This document shows positions 17,030 through 25,945 of a stretch of DNA of 64,000 nt, piece after piece. This DNA comes from Streptomyces vilmorinianum (GTDB lineage: Bacteria; Actinomycetota; Actinomycetes; Streptomycetales; Streptomycetaceae). The notes beneath the pieces were generated by a model. The model did no database searches, was not told where the DNA came from, and was given only the letters and a program-made list of their open reading frames with translations. Position numbers and translations under genes: made by a program. Within the stretch, counting starts at the first letter, position 1. Each line of letters opens with the position of its first letter. The stretch covers positions 748,501-812,500 of the forward strand of contig NZ_CP040244.1 of NCBI RefSeq assembly GCF_005517195.1, read 5' to 3'.

Positions 17030-17667
17030 ATCAGTGTGCCCAGTCCGGCGTGTGGTGGCACCACACCCGGCGGCGGCCGGGCGAAGGTCTGCTCCACGAC
17101 GTAGCGGAGCTTGCCCAGGCCCTTGATGTTCGGGGCGCCCCTGCGGGAGATCACCGGCATGATGCGTCGGCGTCGCAGCTCGCGGCGCACAGCCGTCGAG
17201 ACGTACGCCTTGTCGCCCAGGACAGATTCGGGGCGCCGCCGCGGGTGTCCAGGCCGTCCGGCCACCGGCTGGATGCCGTCGACCAGGCTGAGCGTCTGCG
17301 TGATGTCGTTGACGTTCGCCGCAGTGGTGATGACGTGGAGCGGTGTTCCCTTCCCGTCGCAGATCAAGTGGTGTTTGCTGCCCGCCTTCCGCCGGTCGAC
17401 CGGCGACGGACCGGTCGCGGCGCCCCCGAAGACTCCGCCCTGCTGCCAGCGGGCCAGCCGTCGCCAGCAGGTCTGACCGGATCCGAACCCCAGCTCCAGC
17501 GGCAGGAGTTGCCAGGCCACATCGTTGAACAGGACGTACAAGATCCCCTGCAAACAGAGCCTGTCCGGTACCGGCCTGGGGCCTGGAGAACGCTCTGGCC
17601 AGGGTGGCAGCAGCGGTTCGATCAGTGCCGACAAGTCATCGTCCACGATCCACGGCCGAGTGCTCAC
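16945..17667 (-). pseudogene. IS5-family transposase remnant
   Basis: The frame encodes 240 residues. The N-terminal DUF4096-type region (WIVDDDLSALIEPLLPPWP, QGILYVLFNDVAWQLLP, GSGQTCWRRLARWQQGGVF) is intact. It then jumps to GAATGPSPVDRRKAGSKHHL, lacking the stretch of about 35 residues that carries the first catalytic aspartate in IS5 relatives. LGDKAY (second D) and YVVEQTF (E) are present, but after VVEQTFA the sequence departs from the family and runs on to a fortuitous stop. Two internal losses make it inactive by inspection. Confidence 0.82.
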
Positions 17668-17719
17668 TCTCTCACCAACGGCAGGATCATCACACCAGTC
17701 ACGCTGTACCGGGGTGCTA

Positions 17720-17742
17720 CAACAAGATCGCGTTACGAGCTC
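17720..17742 (-). repeat. Right inverted repeat of the IS element
   Basis: Reverse-complement partner of 16551-16573, followed by the duplicated GTA at 17743-17745. Confidence 0.85.
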
Positions 17743-17794
17743 GTAGGAGATGTATTACGGTGCTGGAATTACGCAGCCTGGGTGGGGGGAATCG

Positions 17795-18565
17795 GTGAGC
17801 GCGCGCATTCTGGTCGCCGAAGACGACGAAAAACAGTCTCGTCTGATCCGGATTTATCTGGAACGAGAAGGGAACGCGGTACAGGTCGTGGCCGACGGCC
17901 GCGCGGCGCTGGAGAAAGCCCGTTCGGCGCGACCGGATCTCCTCGTCCTCGATGTGATGCTGCCCCTTGTCGACGGTCTCGACGTGTGCCGCATTCTGCG
18001 CGCCGAGGCCTCCGACGTACCGATTCTGCTGCTGACCGCGCGCAGCACCGAGGAGGACATGCTCCTCGGTCTCGACCTCGGCGCCGACGACTACCTCACC
18101 AAGCCCTACAGCCCTCGCGAACTCACCGCGCGGGTACGGGCGCTGCTGCGGCGGTCCCGCAAGGCCGGCGCGGCCGCGCCCGGGCTGCTGCGGGTCGGCG
18201 AGGTGGAGCTGGACACGGCACGCTTCGAAGTGCGCGTGGCGGGGCGGCCGGTGGCGCTGACCTCGAAGGAGTTCTCCATCCTGGAGGCGCTGGCCCGCGA
18301 ACCGGGCCGGGTCTTCTCCCGGGCGCAGATCATCGAGCGGGTCTTCGGCTTCGACCGGGATGTGCTGGAGCGGACCGTCGACGCGCACGTGATGAACCTG
18401 CGGCGGAAGCTGGAGGAGGACCCGGGGCGGCCGCGGCACCTGGAGACCGTGTACGGGCGGGGGTACCGGCTCGCCGACGGTTCGGCCGGTTCGGCCGGTT
18501 CGGGCGGGACGGCCGGTTCGGCCGGTTCAGGCGGCTCGGGCGGCGCCCGCGGGGAGGGGGCGTGA
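17795..18565 (+). CDS. OmpR-family response regulator
   Basis: A 256-residue regulator from GTG 17795, preceded by GGTGGGGGGA. The receiver domain (1-120) has the acidic pair E9/D10, phospho-acceptor D53 (LLVLDVMLPLVDG) and the conserved lysine in YLTKPYSP. The winged-helix output domain (about 135-228) carries LTSKEFSILEALAREPGRVF and HVMNLRRKLEEDP. The last 28 residues are a Gly/Ser/Ala repeat. Its stop overlaps the sensor-kinase start by four bases. Targets are unknown; the MacB-like operon at 21-25 kb is a candidate because such systems often neighbour those transporters. The IS right end is only about 50 bases upstream and may influence its promoter. Confidence 0.93.
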   Translation: MSARILVAEDDEKQSRLIRIYLEREGNAVQVVADGRAALEKARSARPDLLVLDVMLPLVDGLDVCRILRAEASDVPILLLTARSTEEDMLLGLDLGADDYLTKPYSPRELTARVRALLRRSRKAGAAAPGLLRVGEVELDTARFEVRVAGRPVALTSKEFSILEALAREPGRVFSRAQIIERVFGFDRDVLERTVDAHVMNLRRKLEEDPGRPRHLETVYGRGYRLADGSAGSAGSGGTAGSAGSGGSGGARGEGA

Positions 18566-20232
18566 GCTTCCGGGTCCGTGTCTTCGCGCTCATCCTGCTC
18601 GTCGCCGTGGCCGCCACCGCCGCGACCGCCTGGCTCACGCTCGCCCAGGTCACCCGACAGGTCCGTGAATCGGCCGCCGCCGACCGCCAGGACGTCGCCC
18701 GGATCACCGAGGACCTGCGCCGGTACGGGGAGACCCAGGGCACCTGGGACGGCGTCGCCGGAACCGTACGCACGCTCGCCCGCGACACCGGGCAGCGCAT
18801 CCGGATCAGCGACGGGACCGGGGCTCAGCTCGCCGACTCCGACGTGCTGCTCGACCGGGAACCGCGCGCGGGCGGCACGACGGCGCCGCTGCTGGTGGAC
18901 CCGCGACCCGAACTCTCCTTCCCCGGCGGAGGTTTCACGTCCTCCCTGGCGAAGATGACCGCCTCGGCCATCGACCAGTACACCAGGAGCGTGACGTACG
19001 CCGCCTGCCTGACCCGGGCCGGCCGTGACGTGGCCGTGCGTCCCGGCTACCTGGGCATCCCGGAGCACATCGAGGCGGGGGAGCAGAGCGGCGGCACGGC
19101 GGGGGCGAACACGTGCGCCAAGGAGGAGAAGGCCCCGCCCGCCGCGCAGCGGGGCAACGTCGAAGCCGTCACCGCGGCGTGCCAGCGGCGCAACGATGCC
19201 CAGCGCAATGCGTGTCTGCAACGGGTGTTCACCGAGCGGACCGCCACGGTGGCCCCGCAGCCGCTGACCGTCCACCTCGGCGCGCTCGACGACGCCGGCC
19301 GCGCCCTGGCGATCGGGCCGACGGTGGCCGTGGCCTCCGGTGTCGCGGCCGCCGCCCTCGCCGCCGCACTGCTGCTGAGCCGGGCGGTGCTCCGGCCGGT
19401 ACGGGCGCTCACCGGCGCCTCCCGTGGTCTCGGCGAGGGCGACCTGGGACGGCGCGTGCCCGCGGCCGGCAAGGACGAGATGGGGGAGCTCGGCCGGTCC
19501 TTCAACCGCATGGCCGACTCGCTCCAGGCCAGCGAGGAACGCCAGCGCCGGCTCGTCGGGGACATCGCGCACGAACTGCGCACCCCGCTGGCCAATCTGC
19601 GCGGCTATCTGGAGGCGCTGCGCGACGGGGTGCTCCAGGCCGACGCGGAGCTCCTGGACTCGCTGCACGAGGAGGTCCTGCTGCAGCAGCGGATCGTCGA
19701 CGACCTCCAGGACCTGGCGCTGGCGGAGGCGGGCGTCCTGACGTACCACCGTACGGAGCTCGACGCGCGCGAGCTGGTGGAGACCTGCCGCACGGCGCAC
19801 AGCGCCCTGGCCGCCGCGGCCGGCGTCTCGCTCGACGCCGTGGCGCCCGGGCCCGTGGCGCTGCACGGCGACCCGGGCAGGCTGCGGCAGGCGCTGAGCA
19901 ACCTGGTCGGCAACGCGGTACGGCATACGGCTCCGGGGGGCAGCGTGCGGCTCGAGGTGGCCGAACGGGACGAGATGGTCCGGATCACGGTCAGGGACAC
20001 CGGCAGCGGGATTCCGGCGGCCGATCTGCCGCACCTCTTCGACCGCTTCTGGCGGGCGGACGCGGCGCGCGGGCGGGCCACCGGGGGCAGCGGGCTCGGT
20101 CTCTCGATCGCCCGGCAGATCGTGGCGGACCATCACGGGGCCATCGAGGTGGCGAGCGAGGTGGGGGTGGGCACGGTCTTCACGGTCGTGCTGCCGATGC
20201 GGAGTCCCGGTCCGGGGAGCACGGTCCGGTGA
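18562..20232 (+). CDS. Sensor histidine kinase with cysteine-containing extracellular domain
   Basis: A 556-residue membrane kinase. TM1 is at about 7-28, an extracellular domain spans about 29-248, TM2 is at about 250-273, then come HAMP (RPVRALTGASRGLGEGDLG), the dimerisation helix with H337 in DIAHELRTP, an N box (LSNLVGNAVRH), G1 (VRDTGSGIPA), F box (DRFWRADAA) and G2 (GGSGLGLSIA). The sensor domain has four cysteines (149, 185, 207, 218), an unusual number that may form disulfides or sense redox/cell-envelope state. It is coupled to the response regulator by a GTGA overlap. Confidence 0.93.
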   Translation: MSFRVRVFALILLVAVAATAATAWLTLAQVTRQVRESAAADRQDVARITEDLRRYGETQGTWDGVAGTVRTLARDTGQRIRISDGTGAQLADSDVLLDREPRAGGTTAPLLVDPRPELSFPGGGFTSSLAKMTASAIDQYTRSVTYAACLTRAGRDVAVRPGYLGIPEHIEAGEQSGGTAGANTCAKEEKAPPAAQRGNVEAVTAACQRRNDAQRNACLQRVFTERTATVAPQPLTVHLGALDDAGRALAIGPTVAVASGVAAAALAAALLLSRAVLRPVRALTGASRGLGEGDLGRRVPAAGKDEMGELGRSFNRMADSLQASEERQRRLVGDIAHELRTPLANLRGYLEALRDGVLQADAELLDSLHEEVLLQQRIVDDLQDLALAEAGVLTYHRTELDARELVETCRTAHSALAAAAGVSLDAVAPGPVALHGDPGRLRQALSNLVGNAVRHTAPGGSVRLEVAERDEMVRITVRDTGSGIPAADLPHLFDRFWRADAARGRATGGSGLGLSIARQIVADHHGAIEVASEVGVGTVFTVVLPMRSPGPGSTVR

Positions 20233-20250
20233 GCCCGGTACGGTGACCGC

Positions 20251-20280
20251 CCCCTCCCCGGCCGTGCGGCCGTGAAGGGG
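20251..20280. terminator. Terminator between convergent genes
   Basis: Outer arms cccct/aagggg and inner ccggcc/ggccg pair with two mismatches, 20 bases past the kinase stop and 36 bases before the convergent gene's stop. Confidence 0.55.
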
Positions 20281-20316
20281 GCGGCGGACTTCGGAACCGG
20301 AGCCGAACCTACGACA

Positions 20317-20682
20317 TCAGCAGTGGTACGGGGCGCCGTTGTTCCTCAGCAGGCTGTCCTTGATCCAGCCCGAGACACCGGTGGTGTTGTCCCGGACGTG
20401 GGACCAGGTCCCGTTCTGTCCGTCCACCCAGCAGTCGTACCGGAGGGAGTGGCTCATCTGAGCCTGACCGAGCGAGGTGCAGTCGGTCGTCGGGCCGGTG
20501 CGGATGTTGACGTAGTTCGTGGTCGTGCCGCCCGAGGAGCTGCCGATGGTCGACCAGCTGGGGTTCCAGCAGGCGCTGGCGCCGGCCGGGGCGGCGACGG
20601 CGGCGGTCGTGGGCATCACGACACCGCCGGTTGCTGCGACGGCACCCAGGGCCACGGCAGCGAGCTTCGTCCGAAGACGCAT
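20317..20682 (-). CDS. Secreted SH3-like domain protein
   Basis: A 121-residue exported protein. ATG 20682 follows AGGAGAG at proper spacing. The signal peptide (MRLRTKLAAVALGAVAATGG) ends near residue 33. The mature part is a bacterial SH3-type domain: YVNIRTGPTTDCTSLG, LRYDCWVDGQNGTWSHVRD and VSGWIKDSLL, with cysteines at about 40, 75, 90 and 121 able to form disulfides. Such domains bind peptidoglycan or act as spacers. The C-terminal domain of the Ser/Thr kinase at 59-61 kb has a similar plan. Single gene between the two-component system and the MacB-like operon. Confidence 0.82.
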   Translation of the reverse strand: MRLRTKLAAVALGAVAATGGVVMPTTAAVAAPAGASACWNPSWSTIGSSSGGTTTNYVNIRTGPTTDCTSLGQAQMSHSLRYDCWVDGQNGTWSHVRDNTTGVSGWIKDSLLRNNGAPYHC

Positions 20683-21072
20683 CAATCTCTCCTGAACTCT
20701 TGGATTTCCCGCTCGACCAGTGTTCGAGCGGGCCGTTCGTTCGAGTACAGGAGAAGAATTGCCGGACCGGCTCCCGGAATTCAACGAGTTCGGACGCCTC
20801 GGCCACTTCTCGACGGTGGCCCCCGGGAAGTATTTCGGGACTGTTTCACGGCAGGTGGGAGAGGGGCCCCGGAATTCCGCTCGGCAGGAGTGCGGAGTGA
20901 CCTTCCGGGGCGCCTACAAGCAGCCGAACGGTGATCCGGAGAGAATGCGGATCACTCCGCTCCGGCGGACTCCGGAATTCCGACACGCGGAAAAGCGGTC
21001 AGATGCCGTGACGAGGCCCGAAGGGCAGGTTGGCCATTTCGGCAGGGGCCGGGTCGCGGTTCTCGTGTCGGC
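20683..21072. other. Regulatory/intergenic stretch upstream of the SH3-like gene
   Basis: No gene is supported. It holds a perfect 9-bp hairpin, cccgctcga/tcgagcggg (20708-20732), a second 8-bp one, gtgatccg/cggatcac (20931-20955), and three copies of CCGGAATTC spaced about 100 bases apart (near 20776, 20871 and 20972). The first hairpin would lie in the 5' leader or promoter of the minus-strand gene. Confidence 0.5.
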
Positions 21073-22392
21073 TCACGTGCCGGCCAGGGCCTCGGTGGGC
21101 GCCAGGCGGCTCGCGCGTACCGCCGGATAGAGCCCCGCGATCATCCCGATCAGCAGCGTGGCGCCGACGCCCGCGGCCGTCGCCCAGACCGGTACGACCG
21201 TCGGCCAGCCCCGGGACAGGGCGTACGCGGCCGTGATCAGCGTCCCGAGGACGGTGCCTCCGAGCCCGCCGATCACCGAGAGGAGCAGCGACTCCGTGAC
21301 GAACTGGGTCCTGATCTGCCCCCGGGTGGCGCCGAGGGCACGGCGCAGGCCGATCTCCGGGCGGCGCTCCAGGACCGAGATGACCATGGTGTTGCCGACC
21401 CCGACGCCGCCGACCAGGAGCGCCACGCCGCCGAGGCCCAGCAGGAGGCCGGTGAGCGTCGACTCGGTGGCCTCGCGGGCGGCGAGTGCGTCGGAGGGGC
21501 GGGAGATCTGCACCTCGCCGGGCTTCTCGGGGTACGCGGTGGCCGGGAGCACCGACCGTACGGCCGCGATGTGGCTGTCCTCGGCACGGACGTAGACCGT
21601 CGACGGGTGACCGTCGAAGCGGAGGTACGTCCGGGCCGCCGGCCAGCCGACCAGCGCGGCGCTGTCGAGCTCCGGCGCGAGCGGTACGGGATCGAGGACG
21701 CCGATCAGCGAGAACCAGCGGCCGCCGAGCCAGACCCGGGTGCCCGGGGTGTACACGTCGAGCCGCTGCGCGGCGGTGGCGCCGAGGACGACCGCGGGGT
21801 AGCGCTCGGTCGCCGCGTCCAGCCAGCGTCCCTTGTGGATCCGGCCGCCGACGGCCGGGAGCAGCTCGCGGCCGGAGGCGAGGACGGTGAGGGAGCCGGT
21901 GCGGCCGAGGGCGATGCGCTCGTTGCGGTAGATGTGGGCGTCGGTCGCGCCGGTGGCGGCGACCTGCTGGACGGGTGGGATGCGGTCGATCATGCGGACG
22001 GACTCCTCGGGGAGCCGGGTGTCGGCACCGTCGAGGGACTTTCCGGGGGCGACCCGCAGCAGGTTGGTGCCGAGGGCGTCGAGCCGGCGGTTCACCTCGG
22101 CCTGGCCGGAACCGGAGATGCCGACCACCGCGATCATGGCGGCGACGCCGATCGCGATCCCGAGCGCGGAGAGGAAGACCCGCAGGGGGCGTGTCCGAAG
22201 TCCCGTCCCGCCGAGCCGTACGACATCGGCGGGCCGCAGCCGGGCGGCCCGCAGCGGCGACCGTTCGTGCGATGACCGTTCGTGGGGCGGCGGTTCGTGC
22301 GATGACCGTTCGTGGGGCGGCGGTTCGTGGGGCGGCCGTTCGTGCGGCGACCGGTTGTCCGGGCCGGGGGATTGTGTCGTGCCGTCCTTCAC
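21073..22392 (-). CDS. MacB/FtsX-type ABC transporter permease
   Basis: A 439-residue permease with one N-terminal membrane helix (about 68-92, [20 protein letters not shown]), a large extracytoplasmic domain (about 95-310) and three C-terminal helices ([59 protein letters not shown]). The cytoplasmic loop has the conserved [17 protein letters not shown]. The first 47 residues are a tandem His/Glu/Pro repeat ([18 protein letters not shown]) from a DNA repeat, absent in typical relatives. Overlaps the ATPase gene by four bases; last gene of the operon. Confidence 0.9.
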   Translation of the reverse strand: MKDGTTQSPGPDNRSPHERPPHEPPPHERSSHEPPPHERSSHERSPLRAARLRPADVVRLGGTGLRTRPLRVFLSALGIAIGVAAMIAVVGISGSGQAEVNRRLDALGTNLLRVAPGKSLDGADTRLPEESVRMIDRIPPVQQVAATGATDAHIYRNERIALGRTGSLTVLASGRELLPAVGGRIHKGRWLDAATERYPAVVLGATAAQRLDVYTPGTRVWLGGRWFSLIGVLDPVPLAPELDSAALVGWPAARTYLRFDGHPSTVYVRAEDSHIAAVRSVLPATAYPEKPGEVQISRPSDALAAREATESTLTGLLLGLGGVALLVGGVGVGNTMVISVLERRPEIGLRRALGATRGQIRTQFVTESLLLSVIGGLGGTVLGTLITAAYALSRGWPTVVPVWATAAGVGATLLIGMIAGLYPAVRASRLAPTEALAGT

Positions 22393-23099
22393 CGCGCCGC
22401 CCCGATCGTCGTGCTCGATGCCGTGTCCGCGACCACCTGGCCGTCGCGCATCTCGATCCGGCGGGGGAGCGCGGCCGCGATCTCGCGGTCGTGGGTGATG
22501 ATCACGACCGTCGTGCCGGCCGCGTGCAGCTCGCGCAGCAGGGTCAGGACGGCCGAGCCCGAGGCCGAGTCCAGGTTGCCGGTCGGTTCGTCGGCGAGCA
22601 GCACCGCCGGTTCGCCGACCACCGCCCGGGCGACCGCGACCCGTTGCCGCTCGCCGCCGGAGAGCTGGTGCGGGAGGTGGTGGACGCGGTGGCTGAGGCC
22701 GACCCGGGCCAGTGCCGCGGCCGCTTTGGCGCGGCGGCGGCGCATCGGCACGCCCGCGTAGAGCAGGCCGTCCGCCACCGAGTCCAGGACGGGGACGCCG
22801 ACCGCGAGGTGGAACTGCTGGAAGACGAAGCCGATCCGGGTGGCCCGCAGCGCGGAGACCTCGCGGTCCGACAGGCGCGCCACGTCGTGGCCGTCGACCA
22901 GGACCCGGCCGGCGGAGGGCCGGTCCAGACTGCCCATCAGGTTCAGCATGCTGGACTTGCCCGAGCCCGACGGGCCGACGATCGCGACGAGTTCGCCCCG
23001 CCGGATGCTCAGGCTCACCTCGCGTACCGCGGCGACTCCGCCCGGATACGTCTTGGAGACGGCGTCGAAGCGCACGACCTCCGTCGGCCCGCCGCTCAC
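22389..23099 (-). CDS. MacB/LolD-type ABC transporter ATPase
   Basis: A 236-residue nucleotide-binding protein: Walker [11 protein letters not shown] loop FVFQQFHL, signature [14 protein letters not shown], Walker [13 protein letters not shown] and H loop VIITHD. Family VII (LolD/MacB) ATPases drive mechanotransmission by the MacB-fold permease rather than classic transport. Overlaps both neighbours by four bases (adaptor upstream, permease downstream), indicating a coupled operon. Residues 220-236 are a short non-conserved tail. Confidence 0.94.
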   Translation of the reverse strand: MSGGPTEVVRFDAVSKTYPGGVAAVREVSLSIRRGELVAIVGPSGSGKSSMLNLMGSLDRPSAGRVLVDGHDVARLSDREVSALRATRIGFVFQQFHLAVGVPVLDSVADGLLYAGVPMRRRRAKAAAALARVGLSHRVHHLPHQLSGGERQRVAVARAVVGEPAVLLADEPTGNLDSASGSAVLTLLRELHAAGTTVVIITHDREIAAALPRRIEMRDGQVVADTASSTTIGAAR

Positions 23100-24475
23100 T
23101 CCGGGATCCTCACCTTCATGCCCTGGCGGACCGCGGGACCGCTCACCTCCACCTTGCCGTCGGCGAAGAGCCCGGTCTTCACCGCGACGAACCGGCCGTC
23201 GGCGGTCTCCAGACCGTGGCCGCCCTCCGCGAGCGCCACCAGGGCGGCCACCGGGACGGCCAGGACGTTCTTGCGTTCCCGGCCCACGTACTCGACGGTG
23301 ACCGGGCCGCTCTCCAGTTGCCCGAGGGCCTTCTGGTCGGCGACGGCGACCGTCACCGGAACCGTCGGGGGCCCACCGCCCGGGCCGCCCTCGGCGTTTC
23401 CCCCCTCGGACGAGGTCACCGTCCTGCCCACCGCGGTCACCTCGCCCTTCACCGGCCGGCCGTCGGGCAGCTCGACCGTGACGGCCGTACCGCGCACCGC
23501 CCAGGACGCCTCCTGGGCGGAGGCGTTGACGATGACCTTGCGTGCCGTACCGGTGTAGGTGAGGGCGTTCTCGCCGACCGGCGAGCCGAGCCGGACACCG
23601 GCGTGGCCGATCCGGACCCTGCCGGAGGAGTAGATGACGTCACCGACGCCGACCGTGCCCGTCTGGGGCAGGCCGAGGGACTTCTGCCAGCGCTTGACCG
23701 CCTGGGCCGTGCCGGTGGTGAACTTCTCGTCCACGGTGAAGCCCGTGTAGCCGAGCGCGGCGAGGTTCGTCTCGAACTGCATGACGTCCATGCCGCGCAT
23801 CGCCTGCTGACCGCCGCTTCCGCCACCGGACGTGGAGCCCGTACCCGCACCCGTACTCGTACTCGTACCGGAACCGGGCTCTGTGCCCGTGCCCGTGCCC
23901 GTGCCCGTACTCGTTCCCGTACTCGTTCCCGTGCTCGACCCGTCCTTGGCCCCGGCGCCCCCCGGCGCCGGAGATCCGGAGGGCTGGGCGTCCGGCCGGC
24001 CGCCCTGACCGCTCTGCGGGGTGTCCGAACCGCCGGTCGGCAGCCCCAGCGGGCGGTACATCGGCAGCGTGCCGTACAGCAGCACCACCGGCCGGTCGTC
24101 CACGCGCAGCAGTTCGTCGCCGCGCTCGACCGTCGCGCCCTGCTCGGGCAGCCAGGTGACCGTACCCGTGGCCTTGACCGGCAGCGGTATCTCCGCGCCG
24201 AAGCCCAACTGGCCCTCCACCTTGGTCCGTTCGACCAGCGTCTCCCTGGCGACCGGGACCGTCGAGCCCGCCCGGGCCGGGGTGCCGGGGGTCTCGTTCC
24301 CGCCGCCCCCGAGGCCCAGGGCGCCGACCACGGCGACGGCCGTGACGACCACGAACGCGGCCGACACCAGGAGGGTGCGCCGGCGGCGGCGGTCCGGACC
24401 CGCCGGCGCGGTGGTCCCCTCCGCCCCTGCCTCCGCGACCCGGTCTCTCTCTTCCGTGCTGAACGTCCCGCTCAT
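23096..24475 (-). CDS. HlyD-like membrane-fusion adaptor with peptidoglycan-binding domain
   Basis: A 459-residue single-pass protein (TM about 34-56). Outside the membrane it has a lipoyl/barrel-sandwich half ([40 protein letters not shown]), a Thr/Gly/Ser repeat linker (about 170-225), a peptidoglycan-binding type 1 domain (about 228-272, [20 protein letters not shown]), then the second adaptor half ending in a beta domain ([20 protein letters not shown]). It links the ABC permease to the wall in a monoderm. Two bases separate it from the lipoprotein gene, and it overlaps the ATPase start. Confidence 0.87.
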   Translation of the reverse strand: MSGTFSTEERDRVAEAGAEGTTAPAGPDRRRRRTLLVSAAFVVVTAVAVVGALGLGGGGNETPGTPARAGSTVPVARETLVERTKVEGQLGFGAEIPLPVKATGTVTWLPEQGATVERGDELLRVDDRPVVLLYGTLPMYRPLGLPTGGSDTPQSGQGGRPDAQPSGSPAPGGAGAKDGSSTGTSTGTSTGTGTGTGTEPGSGTSTSTGAGTGSTSGGGSGGQQAMRGMDVMQFETNLAALGYTGFTVDEKFTTGTAQAVKRWQKSLGLPQTGTVGVGDVIYSSGRVRIGHAGVRLGSPVGENALTYTGTARKVIVNASAQEASWAVRGTAVTVELPDGRPVKGEVTAVGRTVTSSEGGNAEGGPGGGPPTVPVTVAVADQKALGQLESGPVTVEYVGRERKNVLAVPVAALVALAEGGHGLETADGRFVAVKTGLFADGKVEVSGPAVRQGMKVRIPE

Positions 24476-24477
24476 GC

Positions 24478-25080
24478 TCAGCCCTTGCCCGGACCCTGGT
24501 CGACGGGGTCACCGATGATCGGCGCGCAGGTGCGGGCGGCCCGCTTGGCGCCGGCCGACGACTGGTCCCACTGGACGTCGTTCTCCGCGTACCCCTCGGG
24601 GCCGGGGTCGGGGAAGTCGGCGGCGCCGTTCTTCTGCATGCAGTCGGCGTAGTCGCGCCGGACCTTGATCTGCTCGGCGGAGAGCTTGGGCCGGAGGAGT
24701 TTCTCGACACTCGCGGGCACGCTCACCACGAGGCCGCGGCACTTGTCCTGCGCCTGCACGAACTTCGGGTCGGACTTCTGCGCGCGCCTGTCCTCGCCGA
24801 TGTCGATCTGCCCCTTGTCGTCGGGGTCGGGGAGGTCGATCCCGTTCTCGCGCATGCACGCGACCCACTTGCGCTGGGCGTCCACATAGGCGGCGACCTC
24901 GTCCTGCTCGCTCCCGCCCCCGCCCCCGGAGCCCGAGCCGGAGCCCGCGCCCTTGCTCGAAGAGGTCGTGCCGTCGCCGGCCGTCGGGATCTTCGAGCCG
25001 CCGTCGTCGCTGCCGCAGCCGGCAAGCGTGAACATCACGACCGACGCAGCCGCGGCCAGCAGTACCCGGTTCGTCCTCAT
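24478..25080 (-). CDS. Lipoprotein with duplicated Cys-Met/DPDP motif
   Basis: A 200-residue lipoprotein; ATG 25080 follows AAGGAG. Lipobox LAGC, cysteine 22, then a Ser/Gly linker. The mature domain contains two related units, VACMRENGIDLPDPDDKG and DYADCMQKNGAADFPDPGPE, plus cysteines in KCRGL and RTCAPI. This pattern is seen in actinobacterial lipoproteins next to MacB-like exporters; function unknown, possibly a substrate or sensor component. First gene of the four-gene minus-strand operon. Confidence 0.85.
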   Translation of the reverse strand: MRTNRVLLAAAASVVMFTLAGCGSDDGGSKIPTAGDGTTSSSKGAGSGSGSGGGGGSEQDEVAAYVDAQRKWVACMRENGIDLPDPDDKGQIDIGEDRRAQKSDPKFVQAQDKCRGLVVSVPASVEKLLRPKLSAEQIKVRRDYADCMQKNGAADFPDPGPEGYAENDVQWDQSSAGAKRAARTCAPIIGDPVDQGPGKG

Positions 25081-25197
25081 CGGTTCTTCCGCTCCTTCTG
25101 TCGCTTCGGTGCCCGACCGTAGGACGGAGGTGATGAAGAACCTTTGAAGAACCTGTCACCCGGTCATGCGATGCATTCCCGGCGGCGGACCGGGCCG

Positions 25198-25896
25198 TCA
25201 GGGCGACTCGCGCAGCCGCCGGTCCAGTGCCATCGACAGCTCCGCCTCCACCACGCTCTTGGCGAGCGGGCGCAGGCGCTGGATGTCCTTCTCGTCGGCG
25301 TGTGTGCGCAGCAGCTCGGTGAAGAGCCCCGCGAGTGCGTCCGCGTGGGCGCGGACCGCCCGGCCCGCCTCCAGGACCGCGGCCAGGGGGACGCCCTCCT
25401 TCACGAGCGCCGCGGAGACGTCGAGCAGCCGGCGGCTGATGTGGACGATCGTGTCGCCGTCGGTGGCCAGATAGCCGAGGTCGAGGGCGGCCATGAGGTT
25501 CTCGGGGGTGACCTCGCCGGCGAAGTAGTCCGCCAGCTCCTGCGGGGTGAGCCTGACCGGCTCCTCCTCGGTAGGTTCGCCGAGGCCGAGGACCTCGCTG
25601 ACGTCCTTGCCGCTCTCGAAGGCGGTGTTGAGGTCGGCGATGCCGTTGAGGGTGTGGCCGCGTTCGAGCAGGGCCGCGATCGTGCGGAGTTTGGCCAGGT
25701 GGTGGTCGTCGTACCAGGCGATCCGGCCCTCGCGGCGGGGCGGGGCGATCAGGCCGCGCTCGCGGTAGAAGCGCAGGGTGCGCACGGTGATGCCGGCCGC
25801 CGCGGCCAGCTCCTCCATGCGGTACTCGCGTACGCCTGCCGACTGCCCCGTCGCCCGTCCCGCCTGCTCCGTCACGTCATCCGATCGTTCTGCCAC
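25198..25896 (-). CDS. MerR-family transcriptional regulator
   Basis: A 232-residue protein. The N-terminal winged HTH (about 24-92) is typical MerR: YRMEELAAAAGITVRTLRFY, RERGLIAPPRREGRIAWY, then the HHLAKLRTIAALLERGHTL segment. The C-terminal 120 residues are helical without metal-binding cysteines, so an organic ligand is likely. It is divergent from a flavin monooxygenase operon, and the 121-base gap has two TACCG-type palindromes, suggesting it controls that operon and itself. Confidence 0.9.
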   Translation of the reverse strand: MAERSDDVTEQAGRATGQSAGVREYRMEELAAAAGITVRTLRFYRERGLIAPPRREGRIAWYDDHHLAKLRTIAALLERGHTLNGIADLNTAFESGKDVSEVLGLGEPTEEEPVRLTPQELADYFAGEVTPENLMAALDLGYLATDGDTIVHISRRLLDVSAALVKEGVPLAAVLEAGRAVRAHADALAGLFTELLRTHADEKDIQRLRPLAKSVVEAELSMALDRRLRESP

Positions 25897-25914
25897 GCTG
25901 GCCAGCCTATGTTG

Positions 25915-25925
25915 TACCGCCGGTA
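25915..25925. promoter_or_regulatory. Palindromic operator, copy 1
   Basis: TACCG-C-CGGTA, a perfect 5-bp inverted repeat 19 bases from the MerR start, in the divergent promoter region. Confidence 0.5.
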
Positions 25926-25945
25926 ACTTTCCCTTGCCGGACCCC

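Larger units (their letters stand above)
16551..17742. mobile_element. IS5-family-like element, defective, enclosing a lipoprotein gene
   Basis: The ends are 23-bp inverted repeats with one mismatch (16551-16573 and 17720-17742, outermost bases gagctcgtaac), flanked by a GTA triplet on both sides (16548-16550 and 17743-17745) that looks like a target duplication. The 1192 bp hold a crippled IS5-type transposase on the minus strand and, in the left part, a complete plus-strand lipoprotein gene not expected in a simple IS. The right end lies about 50 bases upstream of the response-regulator gene. Confidence 0.82.

Noticed and set aside
20720..21130. Plus-strand frame upstream of the ABC permease end
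   Set aside because: It overlaps the permease 3' end, lacks a ribosome site and has no domain; the region is better read as intergenic.
22255..22350. CRISPR-like array
   Set aside because: The repeated units are 12-30 bases, lack spacers and lie in frame within the permease N-terminus.
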